Counted from the stretch's first letter, positions 1-13,435 are shown. The stretch is 64,000 bases of DNA from Pseudoscleropodium purum (GCA_963969395.1 OZ017803.1:3100001-3164000), one strand, 5' to 3'. The notes: generated by a model from the sequence alone, not told the origin. Numbers and translations: made by a program.

Positions 1-1317
1 TGCCCATGATGGGTTCATGTACCTCAAACTCTTAAACTTTTAGGGCAATATGCAAAAATACTCGTACCCTACACAATGACAGGATGCCTGCCTGCTGTCC
101 TCTTCAGTTGTGACCAGCCAGGCCAACCCAACCCAAAGATTGAAAAGAGAAAAGATTGCAAGAGAAAAGATTGAAAAGAGAAAAGATTGCCTGAGCCCTG
201 TGAATTTCAAAAAACAATCCCCATCAAAGTATGTGTTGTAAGTTGTCTGTCTCTTGTTTTTTTGTTGATTGCAATCAGATGGGCTTCAGAAACCTGAACT
301 ATGGTAAACTAGTACAGATTCGAATTACTGCGCAACGCATCGGACAAGGTCTTGTCGAGTTTCATGTTAATGTAGGGTAGGGATTTCCCAAGCAGACGAA
401 ACGTGCAAAGTTTTTGAAGTGTTTTGTTTGTAGACAGGGACTGAAGGTCTGATTCAGTTTGTACTTAAAACTGAGCCGTGATGATACGAATTATTTTTTG
501 TGTGCCGAGGCTCGTGTGTTGTTCAGTCCTCTTGGACAACCCACTGAACCAAAGTGGACTGTGTGCATTGTTGTCACTCACAGGGGATTAGTGCACCGTG
601 CACTGAATGAGACTGCTTTTATAAAAAAAACTATGATACTTTACTTTGTGCACCATACAGTGTATCTTGTCGCAATCCCAGCGCATCCACACAGAATACA
701 GCTGCATTTGGTGCTGTCAGGATTCCAGGACGTTGTCGAGGAAAGGCACTGGTAGTCCTACGAACAATGAAGCATACTAAATTAAAAAACCCTGAAGCTC
801 TTGGATTATGTTCGGGAAAAAGCGTTCCCAAACTATCCATTCTACAATGAATAAGTGAAATTAGGTTGCCCCTCACACTAAGGGCCAAGGATCAGAAGCA
901 TTCCAGGGTGGGTACTTCACTTTGTAAGATGTGACCATGCAAAGTGAGAGTCCAAGACAAAAAAAACAACCAGTTCTGTACTCAGATAGCAGAATCGGCA
1001 CTTTAAAATATAATTTTTAGGGATTTGATAATAGAGTCAAGAAAATATTTATTATATTCAGCAACTAACCTACAATATCTTCATTCTTTACAAACATATA
1101 TTTTAGAGTTCATCTAATTGAGACAATCACTCACTTTGAGCATGTGTCTCATGCATGGCTTTGAAAGTCACTTGAAGATTGACAAAAATGAATTAAAAGA
1201 CAGGATATTTATACAAGTAAGGTGGTAGGAGGTAAAACAACCCATTTGGGATATTTAAAAGATTAGTAAGAGTTTAATCGCTCATAGTCAAGTCTAAACA
1301 AAAATTAAATTTAAAGT
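1..1317. other. Intergenic, no gene recognised
   Basis: Less AT-rich than the following kilobases up to about 900, then strongly AT-rich. At about 135-190 there is a short purine-rich tandem repeat built on 'aaaagattg(a/c)aagag'. Short open frames occur on both strands at 459-888 but overlap each other, have no recognisable domain and no codon pattern like the two real genes. Confidence 0.5.
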
Positions 1318-1663
1318 AAAATTTCAAATTTCATTTAAGCATAGTAGAATAACTTTTTTTAAATTTATTTTTGGCTAAGTTAATGTAAAAAATTAAATTA
1401 AATTTCATCTCCATAATTCTATTTGAGATTTCAAGTCTCCAATCAAAAGTTATGGACAAAGTTCACAAAAGTATTGGAAGGAATACTTTTTTTTGACATT
1501 TTCAAATATCCTCTTTGAATTTTGTACACAATTTTTTTTAAAGGGTCAAAATCACAAACAAATATTTGAAGATGAAATTTAGCTTGATTTACCAACTTTC
1601 TTTAGTTCAAAGTCTTTTGAAAAAAGTTATTCTACTATAACAAAATGAGATTTGAAATTTTAA
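1318..1663. mobile_element. Hairpin MITE, family H copy 1
   Basis: About 345 bp of imperfect inverted repeat. The left end reads AAATTTCATTTAAGCATAGT and the right end is its approximate complement (ACTATAACAAAATGAGATTT). The centre carries 'atcaaaagttatggacaaa'-type sequence. Two further members lie at 53801-54138 and 55862-56208 with the same termini and centre. There is no coding capacity. The target duplication is unclear because the ends merge with AT-rich flanks. Confidence 0.7.
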
Positions 1664-4600
1664 TTTGAAAACAATTCCTATATTTGACAATGAGTAGTTA
1701 GGCTCTCATCTTTAAATTATCCCATATCCTTTGAAGATTCATGATAGACAATGGATTTCATTATAGAAACGACCCTCCCACACTCCAATCTTCTTAAACA
1801 TTCATGAATTGATTTCTTCATCTTTTCATGGTAAATTGTCTTAAAGGTAGATGGTCAATGATGCATTAGTATTTTGCTTAGTGATTTTTGACGAGTTTTT
1901 TGGATTTTCAACAAATTGACTTTATCTTTATTTGTAGATTTAGCTACCTAGTATCAAAATTGATAAGTTTTTTGAAATTTTCATATTTTAATTTATTTAA
2001 ACTAAATATGCTATCTAAGTGTAGTAATGGCACTTTACACAGTCTTTATATTAACCAAACAAAGACCATAGCTAGGTCATATCTATTTATTATTAGATCT
2101 TACATTGTCACCAACAAGGTCAATTAAATAGACCAAATCTATAATTGTTAGGTTTTAATATATTATGGTCTCCTAAAAATTAGTTAGGCCTACTTCAAAG
2201 AAATAGTAAAGGAAAAAACTCCTAAAAATGGGCAAAATATTATCTACTTATGGCTATGTAGGATTCCAAGTAGACTTTTCATCAATGGAAATTGGCACAA
2301 GCCTTGGCTAAAGTATAAGCCCAACTTGGACCATGCTTATTTCTCTACCAATTAATGGATCATACAAATTGATCAAAATTATTGCATCATTGTGTAGTAA
2401 CAATAAATATTTATATATAATGTAAATGGTGTGGCATGAATTGGTGCACTAGTTCAAGACCCAGTTTTGAGAGTGGCATCTACCTCCATATGAACAAGCA
2501 ATGAGTCATGAGGTAACTTAGGGGGGTAAGACTACCTAATCTTTAAAGCAACCTAATTTCACTATTTTTTGTAGCTTCTTAGATCTAAATTGGAAGAGGG
2601 AGTTTTTTTTCAAAATTTTAAACATAGAGAATTGAAATAAGGTAAATCAACCTATGATACTAAGAATGATTGATTTGCCTTGATGACATTGTTGAAATTA
2701 TTTAAATTACACATAAAGACAAATGTAAGAAATGAAGAGAGCAATAGAAATTTTACTTTTTTGATAAAGTATGAATTTTTTATATATGAATTTTTGAAGT
2801 GTATCGTTTGATCAAAGCCCCAAAGAGTCTTTGGACTATCCCAAAATCTAAAAAAAGTGTATCCATAATAGTCATCTTACTTTTCTCATGTGGCCTTGAC
2901 ATGAAAGATTAAAAAAGTTTACTTGTTGTTATAAATTTACACTCAAATTGTGGAAGTTCCCATTGCAATCACTAATTAATCACTTCATCACCATCATCCA
3001 AGACATTGATTTTAGCCACTAACTCAATCTAATGTAGTCCAAATCTCATTTATTGAATTTTAATTGTCATGGATTAATGCAAGACCTTAACCCCTCAAGA
3101 ATTAAGAGGACACAATGTGCCTTCTTCAAATTTTTAATGGCAAATTTTCAATAGGGTGAAACAAATCTCAATATTTTATAAAATAGGATCTTCTTAAGTA
3201 ACAAGTAGAACTAATTGTTGCATTTTCCAATTCTCAAAATTTAAATGTGACAAGTATTTAAATATTTATTTAAGAAATGTAATCAAATCGTTTTTTCAAA
3301 TGATATGCTAACAAACCAATAGTCAATCATTTCTACAATTAATTCTAAGCATACTAGACAAAGTAGTTTTTACTTTTGTATAGTTAAGATTAAAAATTTC
3401 ATGCACATTCATGTGCGAAAAATATCAAAGTGGGATGATTCATTAAAAGCCTCCATTGTCAAGTACTTGTTAAGTCTTAAAGGATTAATGGGTCATTCCC
3501 TAGGTTTTTATTATGTGTCTTTTATTTGTCATAGACTAATTTAGCTTAAAGTAAATCTATAGCTATGTGTGGAAAAATTTCAACATCTTTGACTACATGG
3601 ATTGGAAAATTATAGTTATTAAAAAATAGGGTAAAATATTTTGGGGGTATTTCGGGAGAATCAACTAATTTTGACCACTCCACAATTGAGATTTTTGCAC
3701 TATAGAAAATTAGAAATTCATGGATTTAGGCACTTCATCAACCAACAATACTAGTATGTGAGCATGAAAATGCGAGCATGCAAGCCTTGAGCGTAAATAT
3801 AAATAGATATCCTACAACTATTGAAAATGTCCATAATATAAACATCAATAATACATATAGCTACAATATAGCTACACTATTATCATGGAACTAACAAAAG
3901 GTTTCTACATATACACACCTATAATATAAGTATACAGTCTTTTAGGCTTGTAGACTCATATTCCTAGGTTTACGTAATAGCAACCCTCCTTCATTAACTT
4001 AGGTATTTCTACAACGAGTTTAGATTGGTTGGATTAGTAGTGCATGTGCAAATTTTTTTGACAATAAGAGCATATTGTCAATAAACCTCCTACACTATGT
4101 TTTTTTGCAAAAGAATCTCTATACATCTTTGTCAATGAAACCACAATTTGGATAGTGAACATGAAGATAATAGTTGCCACTATATACCAAACCAATTTTT
4201 CTTACAAAAATATAATCTAAAAATAATGTACAATAATGAAGCCAAAGATCTCTACCGTAAGACCTATAAGAGCTCAAGCTACCCATTCAAGGGCAATTTA
4301 GATGGGGGGACTACTTTGCCTCTAAGACCTCATTCAACTCTCAAGACCCTCTCACCCAAAGAATATCTAGCTCCCACACCAATCTTCTTAAAACCTACCT
4401 TAGACCTTCATTTTGCTAGCCACATGGATAGCACTACCTACATATCCAAATTTCCAAACAACCAATTGCTAGTGCATACATAAGCTTGATTCATAAGGTT
4501 GTATGGAGAAAGGAAAAGAAGGGACCAAGTGGTCTAGTTGCATGGTGCCTACCTGCCCTACTATTATTCCTCCCATCCCCGCATCCAAATGGATCCCCCC

Positions 4601-5139
4601 ACCTCTAAAGTTTGATGAAGTCTACCATATGACATTCTTGGTACTAGAACTAGGATTGCTTTGGCCACCTCCAAAATGTGATTATTATCCTAGCTTTGTA
4701 TATTCAACATACTAAAAATGAATAGTATTAAATCCCCAAAAAATTCTTAGACATTGAAACTCTAACATGAGTACTAATTACTTCGAGAGGATTATAAAAA
4801 AATTGCCCTACTAAAACTATAAAAACTTCTAAATAAACAATTGTATATAATCTTGACAAACAATAAAATAATATGGAATGCATACATGACATTTGGAAGG
4901 AAAACTTATAAAAATTGACATTAGCCAAAGATTGCTTACATTTATCTAATCACTCTCAAGATCATCATGATATAAATACTATTCTAAAATAAATCTCAAT
5001 TTCAAATCATGTTAGCTAATATATGACCCTTGAAATAAACAAAACAAGTAGAATGATTTTGGCAAAATGTCTTGGATAGAGTTGCATCGTTTTACAAACG
5101 ATTCATAAAACCTTACATTCTTTTATATTGAAGGACAAC
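1664..5139. other. AT-rich intergenic, no gene recognised
   Basis: About 3.5 kb of AT-rich sequence with only short open frames. The longest, at 4148-4483 and 4503-4715 on +, are low-complexity, lack splice context and match no family I know. Probably old repeat debris; nothing specific can be supported. Confidence 0.4.
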
Positions 5140-5842
5140 AATGGCAATTGTCTTAGCATTATTCAAATTCATTCCTTTGCGGGATCAATCTCACCAACTG
5201 GCCTGCCACATCCACCACCTACATGAATTTTGTATACTTATAATGGATAGGAGAAATTTGCACATTATATCAAATCACTCTATCTCGTTGTGGCATGCTA
5301 ATAACAAGGAACTCTATAGGGGATTGACTTTGCATGTGTTGAAAGAATAAGCATTGACTACATGTCCTTTCAAATTATGGCACTCAACTTCTATGATTCA
5401 TGCACTCTCCACTCCATTGTCCCTTGGTAACTTCTATTGAATGCCTTAGTATTCTTCAATATCTCTAGTCTTTCTATCGAGTTACAATGTACTTAAAGTG
5501 CCCATGGCATAAATCCCTCTACATAATAACTTCTTCATGAATCTAATAGAAGTATAATAATTTTCTATGGTAACTATGTGCCCTTTGCCATTATACCCAT
5601 CCAATAAATGCAATACCACATCATGTGCAAAATTAAACTCCCTCCACACAACCAACTCCTTTACTTCTACAACTTCAAATTTCTACAATAGGCTTCAAAA
5701 TTTGATACAAATTTTGAAACTAAATTTGCCAACATTACACCTTCAACCCTCATTTTTGAAGTTTTTCTTAGGCAAATATTGGCATAAAGGGCAATACAAA
5801 TCCTTCTACCTTGTAATCATTTCATCAATTTTGTGACCTTTC
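5140..5842 (-). pseudogene. Decayed piggyBac transposase (DDE_Tnp_1_7)
   Basis: Conceptual translation of the minus strand gives a broken but recognisable piggyBac transposase catalytic region. In order: KIDEMITR-stop-KDLYCP then QYLPKK (5764-5832), matching the family block 'DE-M-x-(R/P)-Y/F-K-G-R ... Q-Y-(M/L)-P-x-K-P'. Next is HDVVLHLLDGYNGKGH, then ENYYTS (about 5549-5566), matching the conserved D-N-(F/Y)-(F/Y)-T-S block, then CRGIYAMGTL (5496-5525), matching 'R-G-x-Y-A-x-G-T'. The Asp normally seen in DNxxTS is Glu here. Several in-frame stops interrupt it, so it is inactive. Possible N-terminal coding sequence continues toward 6238, where a MITE interrupts the region. The element's own termini are not identified, but nine or so TTAA-bounded short elements in this window are plausible non-autonomous relatives. 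Confidence 0.78.
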
Positions 5843-6238
5843 CTATTTTTTGGGCCCTCTTGCAAGCATTTCCAATTGAATTTAGCAGCCATGACAATTT
5901 TCCCATCTTATCATATTTCAACATGTTCTTCTCAAGTATATATGAGGTTGGATTTGTAAGGTACAAACAATTAGTCAATATTTGGAATCATGTTTGACTC
6001 ATATTTCTTGATATAATCGAACAATGAAATATGAAGCCTTCTTTGTGCCAATAATTCATTTGATTAGTTTGTCTTTTCATGCCTATGCACAATAGAATAC
6101 GAAAGAAAGTTTTTGCCCAAAAGATGGTCAAATCCTCCTACTATGCCCCTCATGTTTTTTCCATCGATATCCATTTGGATGGCATGACAATTTGTTTTGA
6201 GTGTAATAGCAAGCAATACATAACTATGTGACAGAATT
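5843..6238 (-). pseudogene. Possible N-terminal part of the piggyBac relic
   Basis: The minus strand keeps a mostly open frame with a few stops (for example DIDGKNMRGIVGG and LFDYIKKYESNMIPNID, about 6000-6180). It lies directly upstream of the recognisable transposase blocks. I cannot assign these residues to a defined domain. They are included because the frame quality and position fit the same decayed gene. Confidence 0.35.
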
Positions 6239-6241
6239 TTT

Positions 6242-6467
6242 CACTAGAAAGAAGCTGCGTTTAATTGGATGTTCTTGCGTCCAAGTTGACAAATTTTTTT
6301 TGCGCATCCAATGTAACACCTTCATGTTTTTATGTCAACAATTACATTCAATGTTACACTGGACATAATTGTTGACATAAAAACATGAAGATGTTACATT
6401 GAATGCACAAAAAAATCCGTCAATTTAGACACAAGAACATCCAATTAAACGCAGTTTCCTTCTAGTG
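6242..6467. mobile_element. CACTA-like hairpin MITE, 226 bp
   Basis: Nearly perfect full-length inverted repeat. It begins CACTAGAAAGAAGCTGCGTT and ends with the complement of CACTAGAAGGAAACTGCGTT. The flanks are TTT at 6239-6241 and TTT at 6468-6470, a 3-bp target duplication. The CACTA terminus and 3-bp duplication are diagnostic of the CACTA (En/Spm) superfamily. The internal arms (tttttatgtcaacaatta and complement) would fold into a long hairpin. No coding capacity. It lies just upstream of the piggyBac coding relic. Confidence 0.8.
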
Positions 6468-6470
6468 TTT

Positions 6471-6945
6471 GCTCGAAGTGAAATCCATGTACAGTACAAA
6501 TGGTTTATATCTCTATTGTCATCATTAACCAAGCTACCATCATCATCTTCCTCGACTTCATATTCCGATTCCATTTGGAATCTTCACTTCCACTAAAAGA
6601 GCCAACTCATTTTTGACCAAGGATCCATTCCCGTTATATAGACTACACTCTTTCCAATCAACAGGAGTAAGTAGGAGATTAATTAATGCACAATTTCCAA
6701 TGCAATTGTAGCACATTACAATTGGCTGCAATCTTAGTTGATTTTGCAACCAACCTCTGGTTGGAAATAGGAAGATCTATATCACAAGAATAGGTCAAAC
6801 AAAATTTTCAACTATAAAAATTCATACTAATCATATTTTGAAAAATAATATTATGAAAAAAATATGGAATCCATCTAAACTCTATTCCTATACATAGGAA
6901 AAAAAATTTACTCAAGAAACATGTGCTCCAAATATGCGTATTTGC
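6471..6945. other. Intergenic, possible decayed coding DNA on the minus strand
   Basis: A 63-codon open frame on - (6558-6749) has no recognisable motif. It may be more of the transposase gene beyond the MITE. Not assignable. Confidence 0.3.
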
Positions 6946-6949
6946 TTAA

Positions 6950-7838
6950 CTTCTAAAGGACCATTGTCCCTTCAAGGGACAAATAGGATTTTGTGTAGGT
7001 ACCTACGGGCTCAAATTTTTTCCTTATTTTTCCTTACTTTTTTTGAAGATAGAAAGATTGATTAGCTTTATGGGAATATAATTCTTTTAATCGGTACCCG
7101 GAAACAAAAGTTATGCCCAAATAAGCTCAAAACAGGAGACGGGGGGCAAAAAAAAAAAAAAAAAAATTCTAATAGATTGTATATTTGTGTACATGTGAAG
7201 CTTTGATTCTTTCCATTTGGATTTTTTATGAGAAAGTTATGGACAATCTTGTATTTGGAGCAATTAGAGCATCTTCTTGAAAAAATAATTTGTAGGATTC
7301 ATTTTTGAATGCAATTTTTACAATTTAAAAAAAAAAAGTTTCATATGGTCAATCTTTTTTGCTAGAACAATCTCACCATTAGGATTAGTGAATCTTAATT
7401 TCATTTTAGAGATATGAATATTTTAGATTTTCCTTCTATCTTGTACCTACTTCTACTTAGCAATTTAAAAATAAATTAAATTAAATTTTTTTGAATATTT
7501 TGAATATTTTCTAAACTCTCAATTCAATCTTGTACCAAAAAGATTTAAAGCTCGAAATGCTATAGAGCAAAAAATTAAAGTTAAAAATGTTCAAAGTTAA
7601 GAAAATTTAATCCCGCAATGTGTTGAAAAACTTGCTTTTCTACTTTAAATGTAGATATCATGCAATCTATGCGGTCAAAAATTCTGAAATTTTTTCCACA
7701 CATTTTCATAATATTTAGGTGTAAGATCTTGCAGTTATATGTGGAAAAAAACAATTAAGACCTTTTTTTTACCTTTTGCCATAGAAATGACAATTTTGAG
7801 TGTTTTGGGGCAAAAGAAAGGCCTTGGTCCTTTAGGGG
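6950..7838. mobile_element. TTAA-bounded piggyBac-like element, copy a (889 bp)
   Basis: Left end TTAA|CTTCTAAAGGACCA (TTAA 6946-6949); right end GGTCCTTTAGGGG|TTAA (TTAA 7839-7842). The interior matches the copies at 28874 and 57058, for example 'aagctttgattctttccatt' and 'atcatgcaatctatg'. A TTAA target duplication with C-run termini is the hallmark of piggyBac insertions. Non-coding. It contains a poly-A run at about 7148-7166. Confidence 0.75.
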
Positions 7839-7842
7839 TTAA

Positions 7843-9904
7843 GTGATTAGAAATAGGTTAGCTCCCTTATCCAATGTAGGAAGTATGGACAAGACTGTAG
7901 AAGGAGCCCTCGTGTGCTATCAACGCTTGTGCAATGGATGAGGGACGTACCATATATAGAAGTACTCATCATGAATAAAATAAGGAGCTTTGCTTGAACC
8001 CTCTCCATTGCCTACATCACAACCTATTTCTCCTCTATATGACAAAGCACAATATTTGGTGATTCCAAATTTTTTTAAATAGTATTTTCATTATTCCAAT
8101 ATATATGAATAAGGTGCTTCCAAAATTAAGACTATATTTTGCATTTTTTTCTACAATAATTGATTCAAAACTATGCCATAATTATATATTGATTTTCCTA
8201 TTCCTATATTTGAAATCATCAGATCCAACTGCCTTTAACCCTATTATAAATCTAATACCTTGTTTTCTACCTACCTTAGCTACATAGTTACCCATTGATC
8301 TAGCAAGAGTCTCTTCTAATTTTGTATGAGTTCTAGCAAGAAGCTTCCAATCTAAGCCAACAATGCCCTCATGTGCCCTTCAACTTGATCAATGCTCCCT
8401 CTTCCATCAAATTCCCCCACATCAAGTTCCTAGGCCAATTCTTTTTGAGCTAGGTGTCTTCATGGTCACAATCGTAGGGCTCTTTACTCTTGCTCCCTTG
8501 ACTATGCACCACTCTAAGGTCATATAGGTGTCTCCTTCCTACACTTGATGCCCAACATGGACTTTGCTTGTGTACACTACTTGTACTTCAAATTTTTGTT
8601 TTTTAGTGTGCTTGCAACTTTAAAAATTGATGTGTATTTCTATAATGTGCAGTAATTTTGAAGGCCACTATAATTTTTCTAAACTAAGAACATCTTCTAC
8701 CATTCATTTCTCTTCATCAAATTTGTCTTCTGAAAGTTTGTCACAACTTGACTCTCTACCTAAAATTTGAACTCTTAACTATCCAAGTATTCTTGATTGT
8801 GATTAAAAAGAATTCAAAATACAATAGGGTCGAAAGTTTCTTTTAGAAAGGATGCCTAGGTCAAAATTGATTGTGTCTATGTGTAGAGGTAGAAGAGACT
8901 ATGCCAATGAAATTTGTGGAGGAGACAATGTATTGTTTAGGTCAGTCTAGATTGTTTGCAACCAAGGGCTTTGTCATGGAGCCTAAAGGTAAGCTATGAG
9001 TTACAAAATTGCAACAATTTTTTAGTGAGGAAAATTTTCCTTTATTCAAAGTTATTTGGTGGAGTAGAAAGGATAAGAAAATAGATATCAAGAATGAAGT
9101 GTTCAAGTAGACATCAATTCAATTTATTTGCATAGTTAATAGAATTGCTCAAAGAAGAATTGCATTGTGAAAGACATAGTTCCAAGAAAAATTCTATGAT
9201 GACTCAAATTGCTTAAAGAAGAAATCTATGGTGTCCTCACAACTTTTGAAATTTGAATTACATTCACTATACCAATGATTCTTTGAAAAATGGCAAAGCA
9301 AATGAAATTGTTCAAAGAAGAATTGTAATGAATTGCTTACACCTTGTTTCATTTTTCTTCATTGCCTCTCTCTTGAAAGTAGTGTTGTGGATGATGTCAC
9401 TTCTAGCTACAAGCACTTGATGGCTTTAAGCATTCATCTTGTCAATCATGCCTCTTCTTTCTCTCTATCCTAGCACCTTTTCCACTTGACAATAATAGTA
9501 ATGCCTAAATATGTTGGATGTAGGTTCTTTGGGCCAAGCTTTTGTACCATGAAGATTTGGTTGTGTATGGAGTGTGTCAAGTTGCAACAAGCAAAAAAGA
9601 GTTTGCACTTCTCCTTACAAGACCAATCTCTTCCTTCCAAATGATGAATCTCACAAGCAACAAGAGAGATTTGCCTCATCTATTTTCTATACTCCTTACA
9701 ATTTTGGTTTCACTAGTGTTTGCCATTGCCTACAAAACTTTGCTCCCTTCCCCCTATCAATACCTATTGGTCTTAATGAAGGCATTTAGTTGCTATCTAA
9801 TTTGCTTGGGATACTTTGGGGCTCTATAACATTTGCATCCTAGTAGAGATTTACAAAAATAATATATTCCCAAATAGGTAGCATGAAGGAGAATCTTCAC
9901 TAAA
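7843..9904. other. Intergenic, degraded repeat-like sequence
   Basis: AT-rich. A short motif close to 'aattg(c/t)t(c/t)aaagaagaa' recurs about three times between 9140 and 9330. Overlapping short frames on both strands at 9470-9829 show no family motif. No gene can be supported. Confidence 0.35.
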
Positions 9905-12900
9905 TTTAAAAAAAATTAATGTTTAGGCCTCTCTTCACAAATCCTTGCCCAAACTTTCAAAAAGCTCCATGGGAGTTTATTGTCCTTGAGGGGGCCCCAA
10001 AGCATACTACCACATGGAAAGGTTTGATTCAACACCCTAATGCTGAAATTGAATTTACACGTCAAATTCTTAACGGTCCATGTCACCTCACACCATTCAC
10101 AAGATGACATGTGACACTTTTTTTTCTACAAATATGACTTAATTTGTGTTGAACTTGACCTTCACATAAGGTGTAATCAACACTAGCAAATCAAACTTTA
10201 CTTAGCTGGTTAAGAAGGAGATTGGAAGGAGATTGGTAGTAACTTCTAATGTAGTTTTGGGAGATTATTCTCCGGCAAGATGTTGAACACATGCGGCTTG
10301 TTGCTCTGATTGGCCAGGCCTTCTACATGTGCGAGTGAACATGATACTCCATTGCAACTCAGGTTTTCTGCACTCATAAATATTTGTTAGTTATGGAAGT
10401 GCTGATGACAGTGATGATCTTCACAAATGCAAGTAATCCTTCCCATTTCCTTCCCACATGTCTTCAAAGCACACTCAAATGAGGCTAGGCTACGAAGAAA
10501 CACTCAAACAAGAAGATAGCAGAGATCTTGTCACTGGTGTTGCAGCCATGGAATCCACCTTACTTGGTTGCTAAATGATTATACAGTATTGTGTGAAAGC
10601 TCCTTCAAATATTCCCCCATATTAGGCTGAAATTACTCAACCAACCACTGTTCACAAGTGTTGCAGAAACAAGTCAAAACTTCGACCTCAAAAAACATTC
10701 ATAGTTAAAAAAAAATGTATTCCAGGGTTTAGGGTTTAAGCTGCCGCAGTGCTAATTCCATGTAAATTTGGCAGTGCCTTTCCGGTAGTAATTTGAGCTA
10801 ATAAGTTAGTGAATAAGTTAGTGAAAATCACATTCGGGCCTCTGCTTTCAATGACTCCTGAATCCCAGTCAACAACCACATTGCAGATTCTCGAGTGAGC
10901 ACATTCAGTACCGGCAGTCCCAAACAAGCTAAACACGATCTGATTCAATTTGCTTCTGCAAACGAAGCAAATCTTGGTACAAACTCTATTCTCGGAATCT
11001 CGGCATAAAATTAAATTCGCACAGATGCAAGCCCACGCCGATCTGGGGTCGTTAAATCCAAGTTAACTTAATCACTGCAATTAAAATCAGAGATAAAATC
11101 AAAAACAACAGCAGGACATATCTCAGTGGGTGATTAGTTAATTTATGCCCATAATCTGATATGAACCCGATTGGAGTCCGTCAGACAGACACTGTGCGGG
11201 TGTAAGAGCGGCTCGGTTATTAAGTTATAGTTAAATGTTGGAGACAGTTGGAGGATATTAAATGCACTAATGAAGTAATAATTTAATAATAATAATAATG
11301 CCCCTTCCTCCCTCTCTCCCTCTCTCCTTCCAGGTAAGTTATTTAATGAGCCTTCAGGCAGGTCCCAGGTCTCAGGTCCCCTGCAAGCAGTGACTGCTGT
11401 AGGCAGTCCAGTCCAGTGTCCAGCCCGTCTTGGGAGGGCCGCCAACGGAAATTAATAATCCCTCCTCCTCCTCCCCCCCCTGCCATAAGTACACCACCAC
11501 GGGCTCATCATCCGCAGTTGCAACAAGTTCCTCTTCCCTCCCCCAATCTCCCACATTCCTTCCTTGCAAATTATTTGTAACCTTGGTTGCTTGCAGCAAG
11601 GCCCTCCCTTTTTCTTCCGTCACGTCCCAGCCTGACTTACAGTTCTCCTGTCTGTAATGAGGAGCTTGTTGTCCATATGTACGTAAATCAACACAATGCT
11701 GGCGACGTAGGGTGGTAAATCTCTGAAGAGACGCCGTTGGATTAGTGAGTGGGTTAGTGGGTGTAGCTATTTTGCTCATATTTTGGCGGTGAGAGTTTTG
11801 TGTTTGAAGGAGTCGTGGGTGGTAGGGGTAGCTTGCCAGCCAGCCAGCCAGGGGCGACTCATTGTTGAGGGTGACGGATCCGCAGCAGGGAAATCAAAGC
11901 TCCAGGATCGAGTGAGATTTTTATTCATGTTATTCGATATTGCGAGAGGAGAGGAGGAAGAGCTGGGGCTCTCCTGAAGAGCCTGTAAAATTGGACACAT
12001 TTTTGAGTGGAATCATTTGGTGGTAGTACCATTCGTGATTTGCTCTGTGCGTGGGTTAATGATCAAGGCCCAGAGCAGGAATTTTTGCACATATCTGGGG
12101 ATCCTCTCCCCCATTTCAGTCACGTGAGGGGTAATAAATGAGTGGTGGAGTGCGCGCGTGAGGAGAAAAAACTCCGTGCAATCTTACACGGAAGAATTGA
12201 ATCCACAGCTTTAATTTTTTTGGTGGAATTCCAAGTTGGTAGAGATAAAAAAAAATACATCTTTTTTTTGAGGTTACTCAAGCAAGTGAGGACGGAGAAG
12301 ACGAAGTTAGAGAGGCGTAGGTTTGTTGCAAGGAGATGTGAAAGGAGATCGATGCTTATGTTAAATAATCCCCTTTCTGTAAGATTTTGTTGTTCGATTA
12401 TTCTCCCCTGTAAGTAACTCCCTTGTGAAGTTGAAAGGACGAGAGCTTGAGTACAATAAACTCAAGGAGAGAGAAGAGTTAAGACGCCTAAGCAACTGAG
12501 AGGTGGTTACAACTGCAATGTATTTTGCAGTCAAGGTCCTGTGTCATCATCACCAGTGCTGCTACGTGTAGTACGTGCAACTGGAAGATTTTCAACCCGG
12601 GTTTGCAGAAATTTCAAGGGATTGCAATACGCCTCCTTTGCGAAAATTCGGATTTGGCAACTCAGGTTGACTTGTGGCAGCCTGTGCTTAATTAAACTCG
12701 TGATGATTGGTAACGTACACCCCTTGCATGCAGCCACCTCCTTTTCCTGAAGAACACCACAGTTTTTTTGGTTGCAAGAATTTTCTAAAGAATCCTCATT
12801 TTTTCCCCAGTTCAGCTCATCGTGAACACCCAAGTCGGGTCACAAGCAGTGAGTTCCATACAATCATCCTCCCACAGCCTTTTTGAATCCAGTACCCACT

Positions 12901-13435
12901 CTGAAGCACCTCCAACAGAGGCCTGCAAGCTTGGATTTTTTTCCCAAGCTTTTTTTCGGGTGAGCACATTTATAGCTAGTCTCCAGCTCTAGTTTTTTTA
13001 GTTTCCCGGTCAACAGGGTGACCCATTCCGCCCCAGGAATCTGGACAGATTTCATTGCAATCTGCATTGTGAGTGCAGCCAGCCAGCTGCAGACGAGCAG
13101 TGAATGTTCCCGAGAGAGAAGCAGGGGATATTCGGGAGGGAGCTAGAAGAAAAGCGCGGAATCGAATCATCCAAGGCGAGGTGGCAAAAATTGGCGTTTC
13201 CTCCTCAGTCATGTCGAGTTTGTTGGACCGGCAGCCGTCGTCGCCTGCCATGAAGCTGAAAATTTGGTTGACCCCACACTCAGGCGATTGCATCAGCATT
13301 CTCCATGAGCCCAGGACAGCACCTCTATACTAAAAATAGACAGGCGCTCCGCAACTGGGATTGCTACAATCAATCTGGTGAACGCGTGGCCGGTGATCTT
13401 TCTAATTAAAGTAAGCACCTATCAGCGGCGGCGTC
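9905..13435. promoter_or_regulatory. Upstream region of the CKX gene
   Basis: Base composition rises from AT-rich at about 10.2 kb to near 50% GC by 11-13.4 kb. Simple-sequence tracts are common: an AAT run near 11286, a C/T-rich stretch at 11308-11335 and a CCT/C run at 11460-11480. These are typical of a plant promoter and 5' untranslated region. Numerous short frames on both strands overlap each other and have no domains. I could not fix a TATA box or transcription start. Confidence 0.4.

Noticed and set aside
4148..4715. Two consecutive + frames of 111 and 70 codons
   Set aside because: Low-complexity sequence, no splice or domain support, set in AT-rich repeat debris.
9107..9330. Spaced short repeats suggestive of an array
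   Set aside because: Units are imperfect, unevenly spaced and in a plant nuclear context; not CRISPR and not a satellite.
11372..11779. 135-codon minus-strand frame in the CKX upstream region
   Set aside because: Covers simple-sequence CCT/C tracts and overlaps open frames on the other strand; no conserved motif.
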